From positions 1 to 64,000 of the forward strand of contig NZ_AEEA01000007.1 in the NCBI RefSeq assembly GCF_000297095.1: a stretch of 64,000 nt of DNA, given 5' to 3'. Position numbers and translations under genes: made by a program. Below, piece by piece: positions 24,985-32,783 of the stretch. The first letter of the stretch is position 1, and every line of letters starts with the position of its first letter. The notes beneath the pieces were generated by a model, which ran no database searches, was not told the DNA's origin, and saw nothing but the letters and a program-made list of their open reading frames with translations. Source of the stretch: Treponema primitia ZAS-1. GTDB lineage: Bacteria; Spirochaetota; Spirochaetia; Treponematales; Breznakiellaceae.

Positions 24985-26473
24985 GAATATTACCCCCCAT
25001 TGCAAATTGCATAATCGATTCCTGACTTGCCTCTTCTCTGTTCAACTCTGATACTATACGCCCCTCGCGAATAACTAATACCCTGTCACTAAGTTTTAAA
25101 ATTTCAATCAACTCGGACGAAACTATGATGATGCTTTTCCCTTCCCCGACCATCTTGTCTAGTATTGTGTGAATTTCTTCTTTCGCCCCAACATCCACTC
25201 CCCGCGTTGGTTCATCAATCAGCAGTATTTTAGGATCCGCTTCTATACATTTACTCACGACTATCTTCTGTTGATTCCCCCCACTGTACAATTTCGCTTT
25301 ACGTTTTGTATCCGGAGGATTTATCCCAAATTTTTTAATCGCATCATGTGCCATCTTTTTTACTTTTTTATAGGAAATCATATGCAAAAAATTTAACGTT
25401 TTACCCAAGCTTGCACATGCATTGTTATATTCCATTGTCATTTCCATCATAAGACCTTCCGATTTTCGTTCTTCAGGGACCAGTGCAATGCCGGATTTAT
25501 AAGCATCATAAGGCGAATTGATCTCTACTTTTTTTCCTTCAACCAGAATTTCACCGGAATCTTTCTTATCCGCCCCGAACAATGCGCGGACAATTTCACT
25601 CCGTCCCGCACCGGCCAGTCCTGCAATACCGAGAATCTCGCCCCGTTTCAGATTAAAGCTGACATTGTGTACTTTCTTGGCATTCAGGTTCTTCACTTCC
25701 AGAACAATGTCATTTTGAGTCGTTGATTTCCGTGGAATACTATGGACCTCACGTCCGACAACCATCTTTATAAGACTTTTCTCGTCAATTTCAGCACGAT
25801 CCTTAGTTCCTATATATTTGCCGTCCCTTAACACAGTAACCCGATCAGCCAGCCTGAACACCTCGTCAAAGATGTGCGTAATGTAAATGATTCCGACTCC
25901 CTGTTCCTTGATAGATTCAACGACACGATAAAGATTTTCTCTTTCCTTTTGTGCAAGCGAGGCGGTAGGCTCATCCAGTATTATGACCTTAGGATTTGTA
26001 CTGATCACCTTCGCCACTTCAACCATTTGCTGTTCTGCAAATGACAGTACCTGCATTTTTTTTGTAATATCTATTTTAAATCCGAGACGATCTAAACTCT
26101 CTTGCGTTTTTTTTAAAGAGTACTCTTTATCTATAATATTAATAAATTGTTTTGCTCGTTCCCGTCCAAGCATGAAATTCGTCGTTACATCCAGCCAGGG
26201 TACAATATTCAGTTCCTGATGCACAACATTTATACCATTTCTTACTGCATCTACAGGACTCCTGATATCAACTTTCTTATTCTCAATGTATATATCTCCG
26301 GAATCTGCATAAAACGCTCCCGAAACGATTTTTATGAAGGTGGATTTCCCAGCTCCGTTTTCTCCCAGCAATGCAAGAATCTCGCCGCCGTTTACATCAA
26401 TCGATACATTATCAAGAGCTTTTACACCGGGAAAAGATTTACTTAAATTCTTTACGTGCAGCACCACTCCCAT
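24977..26473 (-). CDS. Sugar ABC transporter ATP-binding protein, RbsA family (two ATPase domains)
   Basis: About 498 residues. Two ABC domains: the first has GENGAGKST (Walker A), LSFAEQQMVEVAKV (signature) and VIILDEPTAS; the second has GLAGAGRSEIVRALFG and LYSGGNQQKIVVSK with LLIDEPTRGVDVGAKEEI. This is the fused arrangement of ribose/rhamnose-type importers, in which the second Walker A is degenerate. The ORF is open to 26506, but the upstream part is a hairpin sequence; the ATG at 26473 (or 26479) has GAGGGGG in front of it. Confidence 0.92.
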   Translation of the reverse strand: MGVVLHVKNLSKSFPGVKALDNVSIDVNGGEILALLGENGAGKSTFIKIVSGAFYADSGDIYIENKKVDIRSPVDAVRNGINVVHQELNIVPWLDVTTNFMLGRERAKQFINIIDKEYSLKKTQESLDRLGFKIDITKKMQVLSFAEQQMVEVAKVISTNPKVIILDEPTASLAQKERENLYRVVESIKEQGVGIIYITHIFDEVFRLADRVTVLRDGKYIGTKDRAEIDEKSLIKMVVGREVHSIPRKSTTQNDIVLEVKNLNAKKVHNVSFNLKRGEILGIAGLAGAGRSEIVRALFGADKKDSGEILVEGKKVEINSPYDAYKSGIALVPEERKSEGLMMEMTMEYNNACASLGKTLNFLHMISYKKVKKMAHDAIKKFGINPPDTKRKAKLYSGGNQQKIVVSKCIEADPKILLIDEPTRGVDVGAKEEIHTILDKMVGEGKSIIIVSSELIEILKLSDRVLVIREGRIVSELNREEASQESIMQFAMGGNIHG

Positions 26474-26496
26474 ATCCATATCCCCCTCAAGAATAC

Positions 26497-26521
26497 AGAA
26501 GGCCAATAAGCTTGGCCTTCT
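26497..26521 (-). promoter_or_regulatory. Intercistronic hairpin between binding-protein and ATPase genes
   Basis: Perfect 10-bp stem, AGAAGGCCAA (26497-26506) with TTGGCCTTCT (26512-26521), and a 5-nt loop. It lies 15 nt after the binding-protein stop and before the ATPase ribosome-binding site. There is no T-run. Such hairpins commonly protect the 3' end of the binding-protein mRNA so more of it is made than the membrane parts; that role is inferred here. Confidence 0.6.
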
Positions 26522-26536
26522 GTAAATGCAGAATCA

Positions 26537-27523
26537 TTATTCCATCATGCTATCAACGGTTGTTTTATCGCACAGATCGAATGATACCTTGACCTCATAA
26601 TCAAATTTCTCACCCTTTGCTGCCTTAAGAGCCATTTCAACAGCCTTATCGGCCATTGCACGGGGAGGAAGGAACATGGATACCTTGAACATGGAGTTAT
26701 CCGACTTGATCAGTTCCATAACGTCCGATATCGTATAAAACCCACAAACCAGCGCATCCTTTTCGGTCATTCCCCTGGACTCCATCGCCGCAAGACCGCC
26801 AATTGCGCATTCATCATTGGCTCCCCAGAGCATATTTATGTCGTTATTTGATGAAAGAATATTTTCAGTAACCGTCATTCCCTGTTCGGTTGCGGCCTGC
26901 CCGTTCTGTACTATAGTCTTTACATTCGCTTCACCAAGCCCTTCTTTCAATCCCTCAATAAATCCATATTCTGCTTCAAGACAAGGCTGCTCAGCCGGAT
27001 AGGAAAGCACTGCGACATTTGCTTTCCCATTAAAATTATTCTTCGCATAATTCGCAGCCCATCTGCCCTGGACTTTACCCGTTTCAAACGTCTCAAGGCC
27101 TACAAGCCCGGAAGCAACACGATTTCCATCCCTATCAACAACTTCAAGATCACTTAAAATAACACGTACACCGGCATCTTCCGCTTCTTTGATTGCAACA
27201 TTAACCCCACCCGGATCGAGCGGACAAATGATAATGACATCACAGCCCTGGGAAATCATATCCTCCATCAGACTGATCTGCTTTGCCGCATCACCCTTAG
27301 AATCTGTTGATATTATTTCAAACCCCTTCTCTATTCCCAATTTTTTTATCTCATCAATCCAGTCCACCCAATATCTGTGGCCCATGTTGTAAAGGGGAAT
27401 TCCTATTTTTATTTTACCCTCATTCTTTTGTTTGTTGTTACTCTTATCCTTTGAACAGCCAATAAGCGTCATGGCAGCCATTATAACAGAAACGATAACC
27501 AATAATGTTCTTTTCCCGCTCAT
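26537..27523 (-). CDS. Sugar-binding lipoprotein of an ABC importer (ribose/rhamnose type)
   Basis: 328 residues. The signal peptide ends in lipobox LIGC (Cys 23). The mature part is a Peripla_BP_4 fold: KIGIPLYNMGHRYWVDWIDEIKKLG, QGCDVIIICPLDPGGVNVAIKEAEDAGVRVILSD, GLVGLETFETGKVQGRWAANY, NMLWGANDECAIGGLAAMESRG. It captures sugar for the neighbouring RbsA/RbsC-type transporter. An AGGAG site precedes the ATG. Substrate unknown; context suggests a (deoxy)hexose or ketose. Confidence 0.9.
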   Translation of the reverse strand: MSGKRTLLVIVSVIMAAMTLIGCSKDKSNNKQKNEGKIKIGIPLYNMGHRYWVDWIDEIKKLGIEKGFEIISTDSKGDAAKQISLMEDMISQGCDVIIICPLDPGGVNVAIKEAEDAGVRVILSDLEVVDRDGNRVASGLVGLETFETGKVQGRWAANYAKNNFNGKANVAVLSYPAEQPCLEAEYGFIEGLKEGLGEANVKTIVQNGQAATEQGMTVTENILSSNNDINMLWGANDECAIGGLAAMESRGMTEKDALVCGFYTISDVMELIKSDNSMFKVSMFLPPRAMADKAVEMALKAAKGEKFDYEVKVSFDLCDKTTVDSMME

Positions 27524-27629
27524 AAAATTCTCCTCTCATTTTCTCTACCCAACTTTTGCCCATATATATGAGCACCTCGTAAATTCTTACTATACTTACC
27601 CCTCCTTTTATATTAAGGATTATGACAGT

Positions 27630-29018
27630 TCAATATTCCTGTATTATTATTGAATTATTCAATAATTCCGCTGCTTCCAAAGTGTTCTTGATCTCCCCTT
27701 GCCGTATTAGCTGGGTACAAATATTGCCTGTCGCACTAGCCTCTACAGGGCCGGCGTAAATATTCAGATGAGTTTCCATTTTTATCCGATGACAAAGATA
27801 GGGGCTTTTCGATCCTCCGCCCAATACATAAACACTATCAAATTCTTTTCCAAGGATTCGTTTCAGATCACGAATGGTATTTGCTGAAACATGGGCAATG
27901 CCGTTTAAAACCGCAGCATAAATTTTTTCTTTTTCTGTCGACCCCGAATACCCAACTTTACCTAAATAGGTTCTTACCTTTTCACACATATTGCCCGGAT
28001 ATGTAAACTCCGCGCTGTCCGGATCTATCATCCCTTCAAAATGCATCGCAAAAGCCTGTTCTTCGAGATAATCGTAATCAATATTCCAATTTGTTTTATT
28101 AAGCCAGTCTCTGGCACATTCCTGGATAATATAAAGCCCATTAGAATAACGCAGAAAATTTATTTCCCCGTTAAACCCGTTTTCGTTGCTTAAACCAGCT
28201 TCAAACGCCTCTCGGGTAATAACAGGTTCGCGAAGGAAACAACCCGTCATGACCCAACTTCCGCTGCTAATATATATTGTGCGATCGCGGTTCTTCGCAG
28301 GTACGGCCATCAATGCGGATGCAGTATCATGCCCGCATATCCGCATGATCGGGATTTCTCCGGATGATAACGGCGCTTTAACTTTTCCAATAATATCAGG
28401 CCGGGGATCTGTTTCAGGCAAGATATCAGGCATGCCTAATTTATCCATCAAGGTATAATTCCATCCGTCCTGCCGTAAATCATACATGCCGGATGGACTT
28501 GCTGCTGTGTTATCGAAGGAAATTTCTCCGCTTAAAAGAAACCCCACTAAATTTGCCATTAACTGTATTTTTTCTGCTTTTGCAAAATATTCCGGAGCGT
28601 GTTTTTTCCAGTAATTCAGATGAACAAACGGACAAATATCTTCAATTATTGTGCCATTGCTTTGATACAGCTCATAATCAGATATGGCGGAAAAAACTTC
28701 CGAAGCAGACGACTGTACCTTTGGGTCCCGGTAGCTGAGGGGGAAAAAAAGCAGCTTTCCCCGGCCATCTATCAAGCCCAAATCTGCGCCCCAAGTATCT
28801 ATACCCAGAGAATATACATCACTCTCTTTACATATTGACTCAAGCGCAAAACGGTACATCATCCATATATCCCAATACAGATTTTCTCCAATCTTCACAG
28901 GTAAATTTTGTTGACGCATTATCTCGCTGAAGTCAAGACGACTTCCGTTAAAACTTCCTATGATATTTCTCATGCTCCCTGCTCCATAATCAAGGGCCAT
29001 GATTTTCTTTTGGCGCAT
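27630..29018 (-). CDS. FGGY carbohydrate kinase, rhamnulokinase-like
   Basis: 462 residues. FGGY features: ALDYGAGSMRNIIGSF at the N-terminus (phosphate-1 loop), GIDTWGADLGLIDGRG near residue 75, ICGHDTASALMAVPA and ISSGSWVMTG in the middle, and YVLGGGSKSPYLCHRIKMETHLNIYAGPVEASATGN near 390-430 (adenosine site). The NENGFNGEINFLRYSNGLYIIQECARDW stretch is closest to the rhamnulokinase pattern. Expected product: a ketose 1-phosphate, substrate of the adjacent aldolase. It begins 7 nt after the aldolase stop; a later start at MALDYG is possible. Confidence 0.87.
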   Translation of the reverse strand: MRQKKIMALDYGAGSMRNIIGSFNGSRLDFSEIMRQQNLPVKIGENLYWDIWMMYRFALESICKESDVYSLGIDTWGADLGLIDGRGKLLFFPLSYRDPKVQSSASEVFSAISDYELYQSNGTIIEDICPFVHLNYWKKHAPEYFAKAEKIQLMANLVGFLLSGEISFDNTAASPSGMYDLRQDGWNYTLMDKLGMPDILPETDPRPDIIGKVKAPLSSGEIPIMRICGHDTASALMAVPAKNRDRTIYISSGSWVMTGCFLREPVITREAFEAGLSNENGFNGEINFLRYSNGLYIIQECARDWLNKTNWNIDYDYLEEQAFAMHFEGMIDPDSAEFTYPGNMCEKVRTYLGKVGYSGSTEKEKIYAAVLNGIAHVSANTIRDLKRILGKEFDSVYVLGGGSKSPYLCHRIKMETHLNIYAGPVEASATGNICTQLIRQGEIKNTLEAAELLNNSIIIQEY

Positions 29019-29025
29019 TGCTATG

Positions 29026-29640
29026 CTACAGCAGTTTCGAGAATAAACCTACCATGGCATTTACTTCTGCATTATCCAGCAGGGTAAATGCTTCATCAAG
29101 ATCTTTTGCAGCAATTACAATACCGTGATTTGGGATCAACGCTCCAATTGCGCGATCGGCGATTTCCGAACGGCGGCTGTAGAAGTAGGAAATTACTTCC
29201 TTTGCAAGTTCCGGAGAGGTTCCGGCAACTTCCTTTATACAGACCATAGGCCCACCGGCAAAGTATTCAAAATTTTCAGTATACACGTCCAGTGTCTTAT
29301 TTGCTGAAGCATAAACGAGACAATACCGCGGATGCGCATGCAGGACGGCTCCCACTCCGGGGACTGCCTTATACACTCCCAGGTGCATCATGCTTTCCCG
29401 GGTTAACATAGTCGGATCATTCTCAACTACTTCGAGGGTTTCGGCATTCAACGCAATCAAATCATCCGGCTGAAGCTGCCATCGCAATTTTTCCCCCGCC
29501 ATCATGGGAGTCACATAAATAAGCCCATTGTGCTTAACGCTTATATTACCCCCACCGGCGTCCGTAAGCTGACGGTCAAACATCAGCCTGCCTGTATTAA
29601 TTACCTTGCACCGAATGTAGTCATTTCCGAAATTACACAT
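29026..29640 (-). CDS. Class II (zinc) aldolase, L-fuculose/rhamnulose-phosphate type
   Basis: 204 residues from the ATG at 29640, preceded by GGAGGATTAAAA. Class II aldolase/adducin fold: GGGNISVKHNGLIYVTP near residue 30, LTRESMMH with the catalytic Glu, VGAVLHAHPRYC (zinc His pair) near 95 and ALIPNHGIVI near 155 (third zinc His). The family splits a ketose 1-phosphate into DHAP and an aldehyde (lactaldehyde from 6-deoxyhexoses). It is directly downstream of BMC shell genes (8-nt overlap), suggesting that the aldehyde is made in or near the compartment. No obvious targeting peptide is present on either end. Confidence 0.88.
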   Translation of the reverse strand: MCNFGNDYIRCKVINTGRLMFDRQLTDAGGGNISVKHNGLIYVTPMMAGEKLRWQLQPDDLIALNAETLEVVENDPTMLTRESMMHLGVYKAVPGVGAVLHAHPRYCLVYASANKTLDVYTENFEYFAGGPMVCIKEVAGTSPELAKEVISYFYSRRSEIADRAIGALIPNHGIVIAAKDLDEAFTLLDNAEVNAMVGLFSKLL

Positions 29641-30211
29641 TTTTAATCCTCCGTGTATTTTTGTTGAACAGCTTCTCACAAGTCAAATCATGCGGGTTCG
29701 TTATAACCGCGCTGTCGATCAGACTTTGCCTCTCTTTACACAATGCTGTCGCTTTTTGCAAAGCGGCATCTACCTCTGCAATACCCCCGGCAATAAACAC
29801 AATTCCCTTACCACCTATTCCGTTAGCAAGCCGTAGATCTTCAATCCATACATCAGATGTCTTGACTGCTTCGTCAGCCGCATAAATAGCGCTCACCGTA
29901 TCTGCAGTCTCAATGATCCCCACAGCTTCCGCACTTTTACCTGGTGACAAAATTTCCAAGACACCCTCACTCAGATTTCCTATTACAACCGAACCGGTCA
30001 TACTAAGCAAATAATTTCTCCTGAGCAAGTCTACCGCACTGTAAACAGCCGCATACCGACCGACAAAAAGGATTAGATAACCGCCAGGACATATCATTTC
30101 TGCACGCAGAAGGATGATATCGTTATTTTTTACTGCGCAATCCATACCTGCAACACCGCTGGCAATTGTTCTGAATTCCGCAATACCGATTGCAACTGCT
30201 GTTTCTTTCAT
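29633..30211 (-). CDS. BMC-T shell protein, PduT-like (tandem BMC domains)
   Basis: 192 residues with two BMC domains (about 5-90 and 95-180), so three copies form a pseudohexamer. The motif AEMICPGGYLILFVG near residue 38 matches the cysteine-containing loop with which PduT-type trimers hold a [4Fe-4S] cluster at the pore. The second domain has AVGIIETADTVSAIYAADEAVKTSDVWIEDLRLANGIGGKGIVFIAGG. The start overlaps the BMC-P stop (ATGA). A role in electron or cluster transfer across the shell is inferred from PduT. Confidence 0.88.
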   Translation of the reverse strand: MKETAVAIGIAEFRTIASGVAGMDCAVKNNDIILLRAEMICPGGYLILFVGRYAAVYSAVDLLRRNYLLSMTGSVVIGNLSEGVLEILSPGKSAEAVGIIETADTVSAIYAADEAVKTSDVWIEDLRLANGIGGKGIVFIAGGIAEVDAALQKATALCKERQSLIDSAVITNPHDLTCEKLFNKNTRRIKNV

Positions 30212-30486
30212 GCTTTGTTTACAAGGACGCTATCCGGTTCGTCAATAATCCCAACGATGGCGGCATCAATCGGCGCTGCTTCACGATCCGTACCGATACG
30301 GGCAGCGCTTCCTGTTGCAACAATGACCACTTCGCCTACACCTGCACCGACGCTATCAATTGCAACTGTATATTGATCAGTCAATTTACCATCTTTAATC
30401 ATTTGCACGATCAGAAGTTTACATCCCGTCAGCTTTTCATTTTTCTTTGTGGAAACAACATGTTGAACAATCTTTCCGAGCTGCAT
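30208..30486 (-). CDS. BMC-P shell vertex protein (EutN/CcmL family)
   Basis: 92 residues, normal for pentamers that cap shell vertices. Family pattern: MQLGKIVQHVVSTKKNEKLTG CKLLIVQ, AIDSVGAGVGEVVIVATGSAARIG and the C-terminal DAAIVGIID. Only one pentamer gene is present. It lies 24 nt after the third BMC-H gene and overlaps the next BMC-T. Confidence 0.93.
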   Translation of the reverse strand: MQLGKIVQHVVSTKKNEKLTGCKLLIVQMIKDGKLTDQYTVAIDSVGAGVGEVVIVATGSAARIGTDREAAPIDAAIVGIIDEPDSVLVNKA

Positions 30487-30510
30487 CTGAATACTTCCTT
30501 TCCTGTTCCG

Positions 30511-30789
30511 TTATTTAATTATCGGAAGGATCTTTTCAACATCGCCGTGAGGCCTGGGAATGACATGAACTGCGATTAATTCCCCAAGCTTTCCAACAGC
30601 ATTTGAACCTGCTTCCGTTGCAGCCTTAACGGCGCCTACATCACCGCGAACCATAACCGACACATACCCGGATCCGATTTTATCAACACCGACGAGTTCT
30701 ACATTCGCTGCCTTTAACATCGCATCCGCCGCTTCAATAAGTGCGGTAAGCCCTCTTGTCTCAATAATTCCCAATGCTTCTTTTGCCAT
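30511..30789 (-). CDS. BMC-H shell hexamer protein (copy 3)
   Basis: 92 residues from ATG 30789, which follows GGAGGAAA. Pfam BMC pattern: EALGIIETRGLTALIEAADAMLKAANVELVGVDKIGSGYVSVMVRGDVGAVKAATEAG. The pore-loop region reads KIGSGY. Very similar to the next gene upstream at both DNA and protein level, so the pair is a tandem duplication. Forms flat shell facets. A five-residue upstream extension is open but sits on the ribosome-binding site. Confidence 0.95.
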   Translation of the reverse strand: MAKEALGIIETRGLTALIEAADAMLKAANVELVGVDKIGSGYVSVMVRGDVGAVKAATEAGSNAVGKLGELIAVHVIPRPHGDVEKILPIIK

Positions 30790-30808
30790 TTCTTTTTCCT
30801 CCATTCAA

Positions 30809-31117
30809 TTATCCGATTTCTTTTACATTTATCTCAGCCGATATAAGTTTCGGCAATATTGATTCAATATCACTATGCGGGCTCGGGATAATATGTGCAG
30901 CGACGAGTTCTCCCAATCCGCTTACTGCGGCAGCGCCGGTTTCCACCGCAGCCTTTACAGCCCCAACGTCACCTTTAACCATAACGGTCACATAGCCCGA
31001 TCCGATTTTTTCAACCCCCGCAAGCTTTACATTAGCGGCCTTTACCATGGCATCAGCCACCTCAATAAGCGCGGTAAGCCCTCTTGTCTCAATCATTCCC
31101 AATGCTTCTTTTGCCAT
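30809..31117 (-). CDS. BMC-H shell hexamer protein (copy 2)
   Basis: 102 residues. The N-terminal 75 residues nearly match the downstream copy (EALGMIETRGLTALIEVADAMVKAANVKLAGVEKIGSGYVTVMVKGDVGAVKAAVETG); the C-terminus differs and is longer (ESILPKLISAEINVKEIG), giving a distinct outer face or edge. GAGGAGGAAAG precedes the ATG. Part of the continuous shell operon. Confidence 0.95.
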   Translation of the reverse strand: MAKEALGMIETRGLTALIEVADAMVKAANVKLAGVEKIGSGYVTVMVKGDVGAVKAAVETGAAAVSGLGELVAAHIIPSPHSDIESILPKLISAEINVKEIG

Positions 31118-31136
31118 TTCTTTCCTCCTCTATCTA

Positions 31137-31421
31137 TCAGGATATCTTGTCAATTATAGCGATTGTCTCTTCACAGGGATTTGCTAAAACGGTATACGCA
31201 TAGACTTCTCCCAGTTCCTTCGCTGTCGCTTTACCACTTTCTATTGCCGCATAAACTGCATCCACACTCCCTCTTATGGCAATAAAAATTAAAGCATTGC
31301 CAATCTTTTGTGTTCCAATCACTTCAACGGCCGCAGCTTTTACCATGGCATCCGCCGATTCAACCGATGCGGTAATACCGCGCACCTCAAGTATCCCTAA
31401 AGCCATACTGCTGCTTCCCAT
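31137..31421 (-). CDS. BMC-H shell hexamer protein (copy 1, divergent)
   Basis: About 94 residues; start placed at the ATG giving MGSSSMALGILEVRG, with a GTG three codons earlier possible. BMC fold: ALGILEVRGITASVESADAMVKAAAVEVIGTQKIGNALIFIAIRGSVDAVYAAIESG. It is more distant from the other two BMC-H proteins (pore loop KIGNAL), so it may have a different pore. It begins within a few nt of the end of the BMC-T gene, with translational coupling likely. Confidence 0.93.
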   Translation of the reverse strand: MGSSSMALGILEVRGITASVESADAMVKAAAVEVIGTQKIGNALIFIAIRGSVDAVYAAIESGKATAKELGEVYAYTVLANPCEETIAIIDKIS

Positions 31422-31422
31422 A

Positions 31423-32022
31423 TCAATCACTCTTTAAATTTGTATATGTAATCATACGATAAATCCCTTCATCCGGCCGGGCATTCATTTTGCTGGAGAT
31501 AATATCACCAACCAAACCTGCTGCTGCGAGCCCGGCCTGAACCGCACACAAAACTGCATCCGGCAATCCGGCAATCTTCAGTGCAACGATTAGTTCAATG
31601 CCCGTATTCCCCTTTGTACGCTCCATACCCACAAGACGGACATCAGCTGCTTTCAAGGCCGCATCCACGGCGGTAACAGCACATACAAAACCATAAACTT
31701 CAATGATCCCATATGACTCTTTCCCCATTGCAACATGCTTCTTTCGGTAGGATCCATCAAGATACATCACCGTTTCAGGATGCGGATTGGCAAATACCCT
31801 ATACGCTATCAATTCGCTGATCTGCTTTGATACGGCACACCCTGCTTCCACAGAGGCATTTACAGCATCCACGGCGCCTCTGACCACAATTGTCACCAGT
31901 CCGCCGCCCATATCTTTTTTTATATCAATGAGAGTTACCTGCGCCGTCTTCATCATGGTATCCAGCACCAATATACTTGCGGACAACCCTCTTACCTCAA
32001 GCAGCCCAATTGAACCAGCCAT
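31423..32022 (-). CDS. BMC-T shell trimer protein (tandem BMC domains)
   Basis: 199 residues with two BMC domains: SIGLLEVRGLSASILVLDTMMKTAQVTLIDIKKDMGGGLVTIVVRGAVDAVNASVEAG and ESYGIIEVYGFVCAVTAVDAALKAADVRLVGMERTKGNTGIELIVALKIAGLPDAV. Unlike the downstream BMC-T, the first-domain pore region lacks the ICPG cysteine, so this is a separate trimer type. Preceded by GAGGTTGGG. Second gene of the operon. Confidence 0.92.
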   Translation of the reverse strand: MAGSIGLLEVRGLSASILVLDTMMKTAQVTLIDIKKDMGGGLVTIVVRGAVDAVNASVEAGCAVSKQISELIAYRVFANPHPETVMYLDGSYRKKHVAMGKESYGIIEVYGFVCAVTAVDAALKAADVRLVGMERTKGNTGIELIVALKIAGLPDAVLCAVQAGLAAAGLVGDIISSKMNARPDEGIYRMITYTNLKSD

Positions 32023-32057
32023 TGCTATCCCAACCTCATTGATATATCCCGGAAGGA

Positions 32058-32465
32058 CTATCCAATAACCTCAATGCTGAAAGTTACATGGTTATCGGGA
32101 TCCGGACACCCAAGACGAATTTTCCCCTTCGTAGGCTCCCACCAGAAATTCGCATTGCAAATCATTGCATTAATGTAGGGCAGCAGCCCAGCGAAAGCCG
32201 GAATGCATACTCCCCCGGGTGTTTTATCCGCCTCCAAATAGAATGTTTCACCAACCTTATGGCGGGCAACACAGGTTCCTTCAACACGCTCAACCGTAAT
32301 TTTGAACTTCTTGAGCGGCGGCGGCGTTACTTTGCCGATAAGCGATTGAGCTGTTCCAATAGAAGAATCATCAACGAAGACAGGCTTTTCAACCTTAAAA
32401 CTATCGTGACCATTCCCTATTGCGCTTTTTACCAACTGATCAAGTTCTGCTTTATTGATTTCCAT
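32058..32465 (-). CDS. TIGR04076-like small protein with N-terminal helix, candidate BMC cargo
   Basis: 135 residues from the ATG at 32465. Residues 54-135 match the TIGR04076 pattern as I recall it (KITVERVEGTCVARHKVGETF, GGVCIPAFAGLLPYI, IRLGCPDPDNHVTFSIE), a family with no known activity; its four cysteines (65, 87, 103, 120) could bind a metal. Ahead of it are a short amphipathic helix (NKAELDQLVKSAIGNGH) and a Pro-rich linker ending VTPPPLKK, the form of BMC encapsulation peptides. It is the first gene of the operon, 35 nt before BMC-T. A longer reading to 32513 is open but overlaps the promoter -10 box, so it was not used. Confidence 0.7.
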   Translation of the reverse strand: MEINKAELDQLVKSAIGNGHDSFKVEKPVFVDDSSIGTAQSLIGKVTPPPLKKFKITVERVEGTCVARHKVGETFYLEADKTPGGVCIPAFAGLLPYINAMICNANFWWEPTKGKIRLGCPDPDNHVTFSIEVIG

Positions 32466-32503
32466 AGCTCCAACTTCCATTCCTATAGAATTAAGATAAA
32501 TTA

Positions 32504-32532
32504 ATCCTAACATAAGGTTATTTATATGTCAA
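32504..32532 (-). promoter_or_regulatory. Promoter of the BMC operon
   Basis: TTGACA (32532-32527), 17-nt spacer, TAGGAT (32509-32504). Predicted start near 32497, giving a leader of about 30 nt before the ATG at 32465 with GGAAG/GGAG in it. Confidence 0.65.
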
Positions 32533-32636
32533 TAAAAATTATTTTTATTTTTATTTTATTGAAATAGATATAAAAATATCTTAATAATTGGTATTTTTAG
32601 ACAAATAAAGCCATTTATATTGATTTTAAGTTATTT

Positions 32637-32650
32637 TTATAACGTTATAA
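32637..32650. promoter_or_regulatory. 14-bp perfect palindrome TTATAACGTTATAA
   Basis: Located about 105 bp upstream of the BMC -35 box, where an activator or a looping repressor could bind. It is not a Rex box. The cognate regulator is not known; the LuxR-type protein encoded to the right is one candidate. Confidence 0.4.
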
Positions 32651-32783
32651 TTTATTTATATGAAATAAAATTCTTTCGTACTATCAGACGTGAAATACTC
32701 ATTCTCTGACAGGAGGCGCCTGTTACGAATCTAATTAGTCAGGGGATTTAGTAGACAAGTACGTTTCAACCTCATGAGCTCTG

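Noticed and set aside
32466..32513. Upstream extension of the TIGR04076-like gene (MLGLIYLNS...)
   Set aside because: The extension overlaps the -10 box and predicted transcription start; the ATG at 32465 begins with a well-formed targeting helix.
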